A DNA stretch of 64,000 nt from Xylanibacter oryzae DSM 17970 (lineage in GTDB: Bacteria; Bacteroidota; Bacteroidia; Bacteroidales; Bacteroidaceae), in contig NZ_KK073873.1 in assembly GCF_000585355.1 (NCBI RefSeq), positions 522,703-586,702 of the forward strand, given 5' to 3'. The translations under genes were made by a program, and so were the position numbers. This document shows positions 15,639-24,766 of the stretch, piece after piece; position 1 is the stretch's first letter; each line of letters starts with the position of its first letter. Under the pieces are notes generated by a model. The model saw nothing but the letters and a program-made list of their open reading frames with translations. It was not told where the DNA came from and ran no database searches.

Positions 15639-16408
15639 TTTAGAGCATCATACAATTTATCCAATGCCTCATCAGCATCTTTGCTTTCTTCTAGCAAGGT
15701 GACAAATTTACTTCCTATGATAGCTCCCGCAGCATTATTCTGTGCACTTTCTAATGTCTGTTTATTAGAAATACCAAAGCCAATCATGCGTGGATGTTTT
15801 AAGTCCATATTATTTATACGATGGAAATATTCCTGTTTAGCATCATCAAAGTTGTTTTGTGCCCCTGTGATAGAAACAGATGATACCATATAGATAAATC
15901 CGTCTGTGTTGTCATCAATAAAGTGTATGCGTTCTTCAGACGTTTCAGGAGTGATGAGCATAATAATGCGGATATCATATTTGTCGGCTATAGGTTTTAC
16001 TGTCTCTTGATAATCTTTGAAAGGAAGGTCTGGTATTATTGCTCCGGATACTCCACATTCAACACAACTTCTGCAGAAGTTCTCTATTCCGTACTGGATT
16101 ATGACATTGAGATAACCCATAAGTATAAGTGGTATCTTAACTTCATCTTTGATTGTCTTGAGTTGACCAAATATTTTTTTTAGAGTTATACCGTTGCGAA
16201 GAGCTTTGGTAGCAGCGCTCTGTATAACAGGACCGTCTGCCATTGGGTCGGAGAAAGGAATACCCACCTCTACCATTTTTATACCTCGGCGTTCCATTGT
16301 ACGTATAACATCTGCAGTCCCATCTAGTTTGGGAGTACCTGCGCAGAAGTATAGTGACAAGAGTTTTTCATCACCTCTTTCTGCAAATAATTTATTAATC
16401 TTATTCAT
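15632..16408 (-). CDS. trpA: tryptophan synthase alpha chain
   Basis: TrpA cleaves indole-3-glycerol phosphate to indole, which tunnels to TrpB. The 258-residue length is usual. The catalytic acidic residues are in MVEVGIPFSDPMADGP, and the phosphate-binding region near the C-terminus is MIGFGISNKQ and AGAIIGSKFV. It is the last gene of the trp operon, 5 bp after trpF. Confidence 0.96.
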   Translation of the reverse strand: MNKINKLFAERGDEKLLSLYFCAGTPKLDGTADVIRTMERRGIKMVEVGIPFSDPMADGPVIQSAATKALRNGITLKKIFGQLKTIKDEVKIPLILMGYLNVIIQYGIENFCRSCVECGVSGAIIPDLPFKDYQETVKPIADKYDIRIIMLITPETSEERIHFIDDNTDGFIYMVSSVSITGAQNNFDDAKQEYFHRINNMDLKHPRMIGFGISNKQTLESAQNNAAGAIIGSKFVTLLEESKDADEALDKLYDALKK

Positions 16409-16413
16409 GTCTT

Positions 16414-17097
16414 TTATTTTTTAATTTCTGTGATAAATTTACTGAGAGATTGTATATCTTTAAGTGCCGGTGATATTTCAAAATTGGAATTGAGATCTAT
16501 TCCGATACATTTTGGATGATTGAATAGTTTTATTTTCTCCACATCTTCTGGTTTTATACCACCACTTAGCAAGAATGGTTTTTCACCGTCGTAAAGTTTC
16601 AGAATTTCCCAGTCAAAGTGTTTGCCACTACCACCTATAGTTTCGCATTTAGTATCGAATAAAAAATAGTCTACATCTTTTTCATACAGCTTATATTTGT
16701 CAATATCTCTCGGGGCTTTGACACTTATAGCTTTTATAAATTGTATGTCTGGATGTATATCAGGATCAAGAGTACTTCTAAGGTTGCGTATCAGAGTAGG
16801 TGTCTCGCTTCCATGAAGTTGTATGATGTCTAAGTCATAATTTACTACACGTGTTATTATATTCTGGGCAGTGTCATCAACAAAAACACCAACCTTTTTT
16901 ACAGTACATTTGTGTGTCGATAATTTATTGCAGTCATAATTGATAGCAATGTCAGGTAATAGTCCTGATGAAGAAGACTTCATTGAGACATATCTGCTTG
17001 ATTTAGGATAGAAAATAAATCCAATCCAGTCAACCCCAAGATCTACCACCTGTCTGATATTGTTGCTATCGCGCATTCCACATACTTTTATTATCAT
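16414..17097 (-). CDS. trpF: phosphoribosylanthranilate isomerase
   Basis: This 227-residue TIM-barrel isomerase starts MIIKVCGMRD, which contains the catalytic Cys of the family. The catalytic Asp is in YFLFDTK, and the phosphate loop is FLLSGGIKPEDV followed by GIDLNSNFE. I chose ATG 17097, one base after the trpC stop; the frame is open a further ten codons upstream inside trpC. The N-terminal sequence matches the family only from this ATG. Confidence 0.94.
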   Translation of the reverse strand: MIIKVCGMRDSNNIRQVVDLGVDWIGFIFYPKSSRYVSMKSSSSGLLPDIAINYDCNKLSTHKCTVKKVGVFVDDTAQNIITRVVNYDLDIIQLHGSETPTLIRNLRSTLDPDIHPDIQFIKAISVKAPRDIDKYKLYEKDVDYFLFDTKCETIGGSGKHFDWEILKLYDGEKPFLLSGGIKPEDVEKIKLFNHPKCIGIDLNSNFEISPALKDIQSLSKFITEIKK

Positions 17098-17098
17098 A

Positions 17099-17899
17099 TT
17101 AATTCTGAATTTTGGTGATAAAATCATTTAATGCATCACCCGGATTTTTGGTCTTCATAAAATTTTCTCCTATAAGAAAACCATTAAAGCCAGCTAACTT
17201 AAGTTCTTTTACAATGTCAGGATCACTTATGCCACTTTCGCTAACTTTGCATGTATTCTTAGGAAGTCGTGATGAAAGATAAAAAGAATTTTTTATGTCA
17301 GTTATGAATGTACCAAGATTACGGTTATTAATACCATACATATCCGGTTCTAGTTCTGCATAATCCAGTTCGCTTTCAGAATGCATCTCGAGTAGAACCT
17401 CCAATCCAAGTTGGTGAGCAGTATATAGTAATGATTTACATTCTGATATTTTCAGATCAGCAGCTATAAGTAGTATGGCAGATGCGCCGCATAGCCTTGC
17501 TTGAAAAATCTGATATTCATCAATAATGAAGTTCTTATATAGAATGGGAATATTTACGCCTGATTTGCGCGCTTCAACTATAAATTCATCCTTTCCCCCG
17601 AAGTATTTTTCATCAGTAAGAATACTTATAGCCGATGCTCCATATTGCTGATAACTTAGAGGAATAATATCAGGTTTCCCATCTTCTTTAATCCATCCCT
17701 TAGAAGGTGATTTGCGCTTAAATTCGGATATAATGCCTGTAGACGATTCAATAAGAGCTTTGCGCATAGATACAGTAGGTGAGTCTAAATTGATTATCTT
17801 TTCAACTTGCATGTGGATGTCGTGTTCAGATACCTCACTCTTGTATTTTTCAACTTCTATACGTTTCCACGCTATTATTTCTTCTAGAACGTCTTTCAT
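17099..17899 (-). CDS. trpC: indole-3-glycerol phosphate synthase
   Basis: TrpC closes the indole ring by decarboxylating CdRP. The 266-residue product shows ISEFKRKSPSKGWI (catalytic Lys region), ISILTDEKYFGG, YKNFIIDEYQI and GINNRNLGTF, then VSESGI and GFLIGENFM at the phosphate site. Only the isomerase-free form is encoded; trpF is separate and follows after 1 bp. Confidence 0.96.
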   Translation of the reverse strand: MKDVLEEIIAWKRIEVEKYKSEVSEHDIHMQVEKIINLDSPTVSMRKALIESSTGIISEFKRKSPSKGWIKEDGKPDIIPLSYQQYGASAISILTDEKYFGGKDEFIVEARKSGVNIPILYKNFIIDEYQIFQARLCGASAILLIAADLKISECKSLLYTAHQLGLEVLLEMHSESELDYAELEPDMYGINNRNLGTFITDIKNSFYLSSRLPKNTCKVSESGISDPDIVKELKLAGFNGFLIGENFMKTKNPGDALNDFITKIQN

Positions 17900-17911
17900 A
17901 CTTATATGTAT

Positions 17912-18916
17912 TTATGAATTAAGTTGAATGAATTTATTCAGTGTCTTCAGCGCTGCACCGCTTTCTATGCTCTCTTTAGCAATAGCCACACACTCTTCAA
18001 TACTCTTGTCCGGTTCCATAATTTGTATAGCAAAAGCTGCATTAGCTATAACCACCTCTTTATGATCTATTTTAGATGTGTTTTCCAACACGCTATCAAA
18101 AATTCTAGCTGCCTCTTCTTTTGTTTTACCACCTTCCAAATCTTTAGCATCAGCAATATTCAGTCCAATGTCGCTTGGTTTGAACAACTTTTCGTAATTA
18201 TTGGTAGTCACTTTAAAATCGCCAGTAAGAGAAATTTCATCATAACCGTCGATACTTGTTTCAATACCATAATTTATACCCATTTTCTGATATACAGCAT
18301 TGTAAAGGCGCATCTGGTTTAGATTTGCAACACCCAATAACTGGCATTTAGGCTGTGATGGATTGACTATAGGACCAAGCAGATTGAAGCATGTTGGAAA
18401 TTCAAGAGCCTTACGGATAGGACCGACAAATTTCATGGCCCGTGCAAACAATTGAGCATGCAGATAGACAATGTTGCATTCATTCATTGAACGATTCAAC
18501 TTATCAATATCTGATGTGAACTTTACCCCATGAGCTTCTATAACATTAGAAGCGCCACTAACAGATGTAGCTGCATAGTTGCCATGTTTAGCAACTTTAT
18601 ATCCAGCACCTGCGACTACGAAACAAGCACATGTAGATATGTTAAATGTGTTTTTCTGATCACCACCAGTACCGACGATGTCTATATATTCGGGTGTATC
18701 AAGTACAGCAGGAACACCAGTTTCGAGTATACCGTCTCTAAAACCAAGCAGTTCGTCAACAGTGATGCCGCGCATCTGCAATCCTGTAAGCAGGGCTACA
18801 ATCTGTTCAGATGGATATTCGTTCTTAGTTATACCAAAAATAATTTCTTTTGTTTCCTCACGTGTAAGAACATCTTGGCTCAATACACGTGCAAGAATAG
18901 ACTTCATTGTTTCCAT
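17912..18916 (-). CDS. trpD: anthranilate phosphoribosyltransferase
   Basis: TrpD attaches phosphoribose from PRPP to anthranilate. The 334-residue protein shows the PRPP-binding motif VGTGGDQKNTFNIST, then KHGNYAATSVSGASNVIEA and the magnesium-binding GYDEISLTG. The glutamine amidotransferase is a separate gene (trpG), 12 bp upstream in the operon. Confidence 0.96.
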   Translation of the reverse strand: METMKSILARVLSQDVLTREETKEIIFGITKNEYPSEQIVALLTGLQMRGITVDELLGFRDGILETGVPAVLDTPEYIDIVGTGGDQKNTFNISTCACFVVAGAGYKVAKHGNYAATSVSGASNVIEAHGVKFTSDIDKLNRSMNECNIVYLHAQLFARAMKFVGPIRKALEFPTCFNLLGPIVNPSQPKCQLLGVANLNQMRLYNAVYQKMGINYGIETSIDGYDEISLTGDFKVTTNNYEKLFKPSDIGLNIADAKDLEGGKTKEEAARIFDSVLENTSKIDHKEVVIANAAFAIQIMEPDKSIEECVAIAKESIESGAALKTLNKFIQLNS

Positions 18917-18928
18917 AATATGTGTTTT

Positions 18929-19492
18929 TTATAAATTCATAAAGTTTTCTACTATTTTCTTTCCATCAGGTGTCAGTACACTTTCAGGATGAAATTGTAT
19001 TCCGTGGATTTCATATTTTTTGTGTCTCAATCCCATAATCTGACCTTCGTCACTTTCTGCAGTTATCTCAAGGCAATCAGGTAAATTATCCTTAGATACC
19101 ACCCAAGAGTGATAGCGCCCCATCGTAATACGTTCCGGTAGACCATCAAAGATATGATCGTTTCCTAATTGAGTTCCGATTGTAGCAACACCATGGAATA
19201 CATCACTTAGATTTTTAAGTTGTGCTCCGAAAAATTCTCCTATAGCCTGATGCCCTAGACAAACACCTAGTATAGGCTTCTTGCCTGCATACGTCTTAAT
19301 CACATCCAGAAGTAATCCGGCCTCTGAAGGAATGCCAGGACCTGGACTTAATATTATCTTATCAAACTCTTCAAGTATTGACATATCAAACTGATCATTT
19401 CGGTATACAGTAACTTCAGCACCTAATTCCTTAACAAGATGACTCAAATTATATGTGAATGAGTCGTAATTATCTATTATAACTATTTTCAT
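18929..19492 (-). CDS. trpG: anthranilate synthase component II (glutamine amidotransferase)
   Basis: This 187-residue class I amidotransferase supplies ammonia to TrpE. It starts MKIVIIDNYDSFTYNL. The catalytic Cys is in GVCLGHQAI and the His and Glu in GIQFHPESV; YHSWVV precedes. It lies 7 bp after trpE. It could also serve aminodeoxychorismate synthase, as in some other bacteria, but its place in trp points to anthranilate. Confidence 0.95.
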   Translation of the reverse strand: MKIVIIDNYDSFTYNLSHLVKELGAEVTVYRNDQFDMSILEEFDKIILSPGPGIPSEAGLLLDVIKTYAGKKPILGVCLGHQAIGEFFGAQLKNLSDVFHGVATIGTQLGNDHIFDGLPERITMGRYHSWVVSKDNLPDCLEITAESDEGQIMGLRHKKYEIHGIQFHPESVLTPDGKKIVENFMNL

Positions 19493-19499
19493 AATAATA

Positions 19500-20921
19500 T
19501 TACATATCTTCGGCTAGAAGAATAGCTCTCCTTAAAGCCCCTAATTTGTTGTTAACTTCTTGCAGCTCATAATCTTCATTACTTTTGGCAACGATACCGC
19601 CGCCAGCCTGAAACCAAAGTTCTCCGTTACGACTTACAAATGTACGTATCGTAATGGCTTGGTTTAGATTACCGTTCAGTCCTATAAAACCTATACATCC
19701 ACCATAAGCGCCTCGGTTATGAGGTTCATATTCACTAATCAGTTGCATAGCCCTTACTTTAGGTGCCCCTGAAAGAGTACCAGCAGGGAATGTGTCTATA
19801 AAAGACTTTATAGGGTCTGCTTTATCATCCAGTTCACCGCTTACACGACTAACGAGGTGTATAACATGAGAGTAATATTGCAAGTCTTTATAAAAGTCAA
19901 CTTTAACGTTATGGCAGTTTCTGCTTAAATCATTACGTGCAAGGTCTACAAGCATCACATGTTCAGCGTTCTCTTTAGGATCATTTCGCAGATATTCAGC
20001 ACCGATATGATCTGCTTTTGGATCACCAGTTCTTTTTGTCGTACCTGCGATAGGATCAATATAAGCCTTTCTGCCTTCTATACGGCAATGTGTTTCAGGA
20101 GAAGAACCGAAGATTCTGAAACCTCCGAAATCAAAGTAGAAAAGATAAGGAGATGGGTTTATACTACGTAGTGCACGATAAAGTTTGAAATCATCGCCTT
20201 CGTATTTCTGGACGAATCTTCTAGACAACACAATCTGGAAGACATCACCTCTCATACAATGCTTAATACCCTTGCGTATATTAGCCTTATGTTCATCGTC
20301 AGTAATAGGAGATGTAGTATCACCTACAGGATGGAAACCAAAAGGTTTAACATTCGTCTTGTTCATCGCTTTCTCTATGGCGTGAATACATTTTAGACCT
20401 TCTTTTTCCTTTTCTCCATCTTTAAGAAGAGTTATAATAGTCATCTTATTGTTGAAATGGTCGAATACGATAACATCCCTATAAAGGATATATAACATGT
20501 CAGGTGCATCATTCTTTGACATTGTTGTGTCTTTTACTGCAATATTTTCGAAGTATCGTACTGCATTGAAAGCTGTATAACCATATAAACCACATAAGTT
20601 TGAGAACTCACCTGAAACATCAAAACACTTGATAAAGTCATTAATTACATTATCCGAACGATATTGTGAATTAACCTCTTTCCTGACAGTACTCCCGTCA
20701 GGCAGCGTGCATATTCCGAACCCATGATTGATAGACACACTTGCTATAGGGTTAATACCTATAAAAGAACGACTATTCTCTCCACCATGATAATCAGAAC
20801 TCTCCATTAGCGCACTTTGGGGATAGATATCTCGCACTTTCATGTATACTCCGACAGGAGTATATAAGTCTGCCAGAATATTCCGACAGACAGTCGTATA
20901 TTTGTATTTAGAAATTTCCAT
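19500..20921 (-). CDS. trpE: anthranilate synthase component I
   Basis: TrpE converts chorismate and ammonia to anthranilate. From ATG 20921 the product has 473 residues. The region ALMESSDYH corresponds to the LLES-type tryptophan-feedback site. The catalytic half has QIVLSRRF, FGSSPETH, DPIAGT, MLVDLARNDL and TFPAGTLSGAPK. The start overlaps the trpB 3' end by 14 bp. The frame continues 20 codons further upstream inside trpB, but homology starts only near MEISKYKY. Confidence 0.95.
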   Translation of the reverse strand: MEISKYKYTTVCRNILADLYTPVGVYMKVRDIYPQSALMESSDYHGGENSRSFIGINPIASVSINHGFGICTLPDGSTVRKEVNSQYRSDNVINDFIKCFDVSGEFSNLCGLYGYTAFNAVRYFENIAVKDTTMSKNDAPDMLYILYRDVIVFDHFNNKMTIITLLKDGEKEKEGLKCIHAIEKAMNKTNVKPFGFHPVGDTTSPITDDEHKANIRKGIKHCMRGDVFQIVLSRRFVQKYEGDDFKLYRALRSINPSPYLFYFDFGGFRIFGSSPETHCRIEGRKAYIDPIAGTTKRTGDPKADHIGAEYLRNDPKENAEHVMLVDLARNDLSRNCHNVKVDFYKDLQYYSHVIHLVSRVSGELDDKADPIKSFIDTFPAGTLSGAPKVRAMQLISEYEPHNRGAYGGCIGFIGLNGNLNQAITIRTFVSRNGELWFQAGGGIVAKSNEDYELQEVNNKLGALRRAILLAEDM

Positions 20922-22116
20922 ATTCTTCAGCCATATCTTTGTGTTCCAAATAAGTCTCAACATCTTTATCTCCACGACCACTTACAGTAAGTACCACAAC
21001 GTCTTCTGGATTGAATTTAACCTTATTCAATGCTGCAACAGCGTGTGCACTTTCAAGGGCAGGAATGATACCTTCCATTCTGGTCAGTTCGTAAGCTGCT
21101 TTTACAGCTTCATCGTCATTTATTGAATAAACTGTTGCGCGATGTTGTTCGGCCATATTAGCATGAATTGGTCCTATTCCAGGGTAATCCAATCCAGCAG
21201 ATAATGTTTCGGCTTCCATAATCTGTCCGTCAGGAGTTTGCATTACAAGAGTTTTTGCTCCATGCAGAATACCTAATCTGCCAGCGTGAATTGTAGCTGC
21301 TGTATGTCCGGTGTCGCATCCCTTTCCTCCAGCTTCTGCCAATACAATCTTCACGCGATTGTCATCAATATAGTGATATACGGTACCAGCAGCATTACTA
21401 CCTCCACCCACACAGGCCATTAAGTAATTAGGATAGTCCCTACCAATTTTTTCCTGTAACTGTACTTTAATTTCTTTTGATATAATGCTTTGAAGACGTG
21501 CAACCATATCAGGATAAGGGTGTGGTCCAACAGTAGAACCTATTATATAAAAAGTATCAGAAGGATGACAACACCAGTCGCGTATTGCTTCGTTGGTCGC
21601 ATCTTTTAGAGTCATGTTACCTGAAGTCACAGGACGAACTTCTGCACCAAGCATCTTCATTCTTTCTACATTAGTATGCTGACGCTGTACATCAAGTGCA
21701 CCTTGATATACTACACATGGCATGTCCATTAGCGCGCAAACTGTTGCAGTAGCCACTCCATGTTGTCCTGCACCTGTCTCTGCAATAATACGGGTCTTTC
21801 CCATTTTTTTTGCAAGAAGGATCTGACCAATTGTATTGTTTATTTTGTGCGCACCTGTATGATTAAGATCTTCACGCTTAAGATACAGTTTGCAGCCATA
21901 TTTATCACTCATACGTTTTGCATAATAGAGAGGTGAAGGACGTCCAACATAATCCTTTAGTAAGTCATAATACTCTTTTTTGAATTCTTCCGACTCTAGG
22001 ATAGGGAGATATGATTTTTTAAGATTCTCCACTGTGGCATATAGGATTTCAGGAACATAAGCTCCACCAAATTCTCCATAATAGCCTTTGTCATCTACTT
22101 GAAAAGTTTTGCTCAT
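20908..22116 (-). CDS. trpB: tryptophan synthase beta chain (TrpB1 type)
   Basis: TrpB condenses indole and serine using PLP. This 402-residue classical form shows HTGAHKINNTIGQ with the PLP lysine, AETGAGQHGVATATV, and the phosphate-binding GGGSNAAGT. The beta chain first and alpha chain last matches the order BEGDCFA. It is the first structural gene after the leader peptide and attenuator. A distinct TrpB2-type paralog is at 40069-41436. Confidence 0.97.
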   Translation of the reverse strand: MSKTFQVDDKGYYGEFGGAYVPEILYATVENLKKSYLPILESEEFKKEYYDLLKDYVGRPSPLYYAKRMSDKYGCKLYLKREDLNHTGAHKINNTIGQILLAKKMGKTRIIAETGAGQHGVATATVCALMDMPCVVYQGALDVQRQHTNVERMKMLGAEVRPVTSGNMTLKDATNEAIRDWCCHPSDTFYIIGSTVGPHPYPDMVARLQSIISKEIKVQLQEKIGRDYPNYLMACVGGGSNAAGTVYHYIDDNRVKIVLAEAGGKGCDTGHTAATIHAGRLGILHGAKTLVMQTPDGQIMEAETLSAGLDYPGIGPIHANMAEQHRATVYSINDDEAVKAAYELTRMEGIIPALESAHAVAALNKVKFNPEDVVVLTVSGRGDKDVETYLEHKDMAEEYGNF

Positions 22117-22151
22117 CGTTATATTATATTTATATTTTGAAATTCACCTAA

Positions 22152-22190
22152 AAATAAAAAGGCCTGTCGTAAGAACGGCAGGCCTTTTTT
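22152..22190 (-). terminator. trp operon attenuator (terminator in the leader)
   Basis: On the minus strand GGCCTGCCGT (22184-22175) and ACGACAGGCC (22170-22161) form a stem with one C-A mismatch and a TCTT loop, flanked by an A run and a run of U (complement of 22156-22160). It lies between the leader peptide and trpB. An alternative 8-bp pairing joins GTCGTGAG in the leader peptide's last codons (22233-22226) to CTTACGAC of the loop and right arm (22173-22166), which would break the terminator. Confidence 0.88.
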
Positions 22191-22222
22191 ATATTTATAT
22201 TTTATATATACATACGGCAACC

Positions 22223-22285
22223 TCACTCACGACTTTTTAATCTTGAGTTCTGCCACCACCATGCATTATTAAAATTCTTAATCAT
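22223..22285 (-). CDS. trpL: trp operon leader peptide (20 residues, three consecutive Trp)
   Basis: On the minus strand ATG 22285 opens a 20-codon frame closed by TGA at 22225-22223. The peptide begins MIKNFNNA, continues WWW (TGG TGG TGG at 22261-22253) and ends QNSRLKSRE. It lies about 16 nt after the expected transcription start and 33 nt before the terminator hairpin. A ribosome waiting at the Trp codons would leave the last codons (AGT CGT GAG) free to pair with the terminator, while one at the stop codon would cover them. This is the logic of ribosome-mediated attenuation. Translation itself is inferred. Confidence 0.87.
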   Translation of the reverse strand: MIKNFNNAWWWQNSRLKSRE

Positions 22286-22308
22286 TGCTTATTTTGTTAT
22301 TTTCGTTG

Positions 22309-22339
22309 CAAATTTACACTTTTTCTATTAATTACCAAA
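22309..22339 (-). promoter_or_regulatory. trp operon promoter
   Basis: On the minus strand TTTG (22339-22336) and TAAATTTG (22316-22309) have exactly 19 bp between them. It lies between the thioesterase stop and the leader peptide. No terminator is visible between the thioesterase gene and this promoter. Confidence 0.85.
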
Positions 22340-22365
22340 CTTTTTGCAAGAAAAAATAGAAAAAA

Positions 22366-22782
22366 TTACATTAATCCATCTACAGGCATGCTCTTACCTT
22401 TGCGATAACCTATTCCTGTCACAATACAAATAAGTTCGCTATTTTGATTTGTAATCCTTGCTTCAACATAAGGGATTCTATGATGATCAACTACTTCTTG
22501 AGCCTCTGCTGTAAGGATATCTCCTTCAATAGCACTTTTTAGAAAAGAAATATTATTCTGTATACCGAATGTTAATGTACCGTGACTATTAATAGCTGCG
22601 GCTATCGCAATATCTGCCAATGTGAAATAAGCACCTCCTTGGCACACATTTCCACCATTAATATGCTTGTTGGTAACTTTCATTACAGCTTTGGCATATC
22701 CAACTTTAATTTCTATTATTTTACAACCATTGCTAGCAGCAAAACGGTCTTTCTCGTTCAAATAGTCTTTTAGTGTTGCCAT
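22366..22782 (-). CDS. PaaI-like hotdog thioesterase
   Basis: This 138-residue hotdog-fold protein matches the PaaI/YdiI group: NGGNVCQGGAYFTLADIAIAA holds the GG..FtLaD helix in which the acidic residue is catalytic, and the following strand is TFGIQNNISFLKSA. Such enzymes hydrolyse acyl- or phenylacetyl-CoA thioesters. The substrate is unknown here. It starts 8 bp after the kinase/nucleotidyltransferase fusion, so the two share a transcript. Confidence 0.85.
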   Translation of the reverse strand: MATLKDYLNEKDRFAASNGCKIIEIKVGYAKAVMKVTNKHINGGNVCQGGAYFTLADIAIAAAINSHGTLTFGIQNNISFLKSAIEGDILTAEAQEVVDHHRIPYVEARITNQNSELICIVTGIGYRKGKSMPVDGLM

Positions 22783-22790
22783 ATAAAATC

Positions 22791-24743
22791 TTATGGATTT
22801 TTTGATGTATTTATGTTTCCAAAATTGACGACCGCGTTTCGAAAAGAATTATAATTACCCATATCATACATGTGTCCTTTTAGACTTACACCTATGAGTC
22901 CTTTATTCTTCCTTACTTTATCAAGAGCTTTAGTAAGTTCGATTTCTTTGTCGCTATTTTCAGCTTCAGATATATCTTTTCCTAATTGATCAAAGACATT
23001 TTGAGTAAGTATATATTGTCCAAAAACAGAATAGTATTTGCTCTTATTATTCTTCATTTTGACTCCTAAGAAATCTTCTGCATAACAGGCATTAGGCTTC
23101 TCGCAAAAATTAATGATGTTCATCTCCGTTTCATCTTTATCCTCCCAGACCCCTGTCATTATACCATATTGAGAGACTTCAGATAGAGGTACGTCGTGAA
23201 TTGCTACCATATCCATGTTGAATTTTTCGTATTTTTCGATAAGTTGTAAGGCACATGGTTTATTTGTATAACTTCTATACAATGTATCACCTAACAGTAA
23301 TAAGACAGGTTCACCGCATGTAAAGTCTACAGCTTGATACACTGCATGTCCGAAACCTTTTTTTTCTTTTTGATAAACATACTTCAGTTTCTTTCCAATA
23401 TCAAGAATCTTGTTTTCATATTCTTGCATTTTTGGATTCAACTTGTTAAGGTGCTCTTCTGGTAATGGTGTTTCGAAAAATTCTCTATATTTTATTTTTT
23501 CTTCTTCTGATCCCAATATGATACAAACTTCTTCTATACCACTTTCTATTAGTTCTTCAAGCAAAATTAGTATGACTGGCTTTACCATACCATCTTTGTC
23601 GGGGATTGGGAAAAAATCTTTTTTGAGCGAACGTGTTGAAGGGTAAAGACGAGTGCCAAAACCTGCAACAGGGATAATGGCTTTGCGTATAGTATGTACT
23701 GGACGTATAGTCAACTTATAAGGTTTCATACCTTGTTTTGTAAGGTATTCAATCAACTGGTCTTGACATTTCTCGTCACGTGCAATGAACTGTATTGATC
23801 CATCTCCTTGAGAACCGACACCCTTCCCTCCATAAATAAGCGGTAGGATATTAGAGTCTTTAAGAACTTTATGTAATTTTGGCGCTGTTAATTCTTCAGG
23901 GCACATAGGAGCAATATCCTTGTCAAAAAGGTCTTGTGCTTCTGTCATCAACTTTCCTAGTGATTTAGCATCACCATTTGCCATATAGTTTATTGCCTTT
24001 TTTATTATCGCCTGATTTTTTTCTCCCAGAGCTCGGTGTTCTTTTTCTTCTGATTCATTTGAAGCAAAAGGATAACCTTTGTTAAGGTCACCAAGAATCT
24101 TAATTGTATCTTTTTTTGCACAAAGATCAGAAAAGACCCAGTAAAGATGTTTTTTTACGTTTATTGATTTAACCTCAATCTCATCACCGTCGAATATCAT
24201 AAGATTAGGTTTTACACCGAAGGCACAAGCCTGATCTAATCGTCCACAGCGTGAAGATGTCCTTAACTCACCTACGTAAGCGATATTCATCTCTCCCATA
24301 GTGTTAAGATTTAGGCTATATATATTGTTGAAGGCGCGTGCTACCAGCACACATATAGCCGCACTAGATGATAGACCGCTCTTTATAGGCAGAGACATCT
24401 TTTTGATAGTGATTTTCACTCCTCCGACCTTATACCATTCCAGCATATATGAAGCTACACCTGCACAATAAGAAAAAAACGTACCTGATTTAGCAATACG
24501 CTTGAGTTCATTTTCACTCATTCTGCATCCGAAATCCTGCCATATATCTTTTATTTCAGGAGCTTCAGAATATATTTCGAAGATACTCGATTTTTCAACT
24601 TCAGCCTCTATTCCTTGTTCTATACCTGTAACAATAGACATACCAGGAACAACATCTGCATTCATAGAACGGTATTTACCAGCCCAGTCGGTATGTTCAC
24701 CAAACAGGCAAAGACGGCCTGGGACAAAAAGAGTTACTGCCAT
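22791..24743 (-). CDS. GHMP sugar kinase / sugar-1-phosphate nucleotidyltransferase fusion
   Basis: This 650-residue protein joins two enzymes. Residues 1 to about 350 are a GHMP kinase: PGRLCLFGEHTDWAGK (galactokinase-like motif), then LPIKSGLSSSAAICVLVARA as the ATP-binding motif, and YGGKGVGSQGDGSIQF near the domain end. From about 355 it is a GalU-type nucleotidyltransferase: IIPVAGFGTRLYPSTRSLKK, then LLLLGDTLY and INFCEKPNAC. It would phosphorylate a sugar at C1 and activate it with a nucleotide, a salvage route to a nucleotide sugar. The order is opposite to the fucokinase fusion FKP. The sugar and nucleotide cannot be read from sequence. Its promoter is divergent from glmS. Confidence 0.85.
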   Translation of the reverse strand: MAVTLFVPGRLCLFGEHTDWAGKYRSMNADVVPGMSIVTGIEQGIEAEVEKSSIFEIYSEAPEIKDIWQDFGCRMSENELKRIAKSGTFFSYCAGVASYMLEWYKVGGVKITIKKMSLPIKSGLSSSAAICVLVARAFNNIYSLNLNTMGEMNIAYVGELRTSSRCGRLDQACAFGVKPNLMIFDGDEIEVKSINVKKHLYWVFSDLCAKKDTIKILGDLNKGYPFASNESEEKEHRALGEKNQAIIKKAINYMANGDAKSLGKLMTEAQDLFDKDIAPMCPEELTAPKLHKVLKDSNILPLIYGGKGVGSQGDGSIQFIARDEKCQDQLIEYLTKQGMKPYKLTIRPVHTIRKAIIPVAGFGTRLYPSTRSLKKDFFPIPDKDGMVKPVILILLEELIESGIEEVCIILGSEEEKIKYREFFETPLPEEHLNKLNPKMQEYENKILDIGKKLKYVYQKEKKGFGHAVYQAVDFTCGEPVLLLLGDTLYRSYTNKPCALQLIEKYEKFNMDMVAIHDVPLSEVSQYGIMTGVWEDKDETEMNIINFCEKPNACYAEDFLGVKMKNNKSKYYSVFGQYILTQNVFDQLGKDISEAENSDKEIELTKALDKVRKNKGLIGVSLKGHMYDMGNYNSFRNAVVNFGNINTSKNP

Positions 24744-24766
24744 ATTAAATTAGGTTATTTGTTCAG

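Noticed and set aside
20921-20981. Start of trpE 20 codons further upstream.
   Set aside because: That stretch lies within the end of trpB and shows no TrpE homology.
22320-22364. Inverted repeat TTTTTCTATT / AATAGAAAAA spanning the trp -33 element, a possible operator.
   Set aside because: Both arms lie in A/T runs and such pairs are expected by chance in this AT-rich gap; noted only as a weak possibility.
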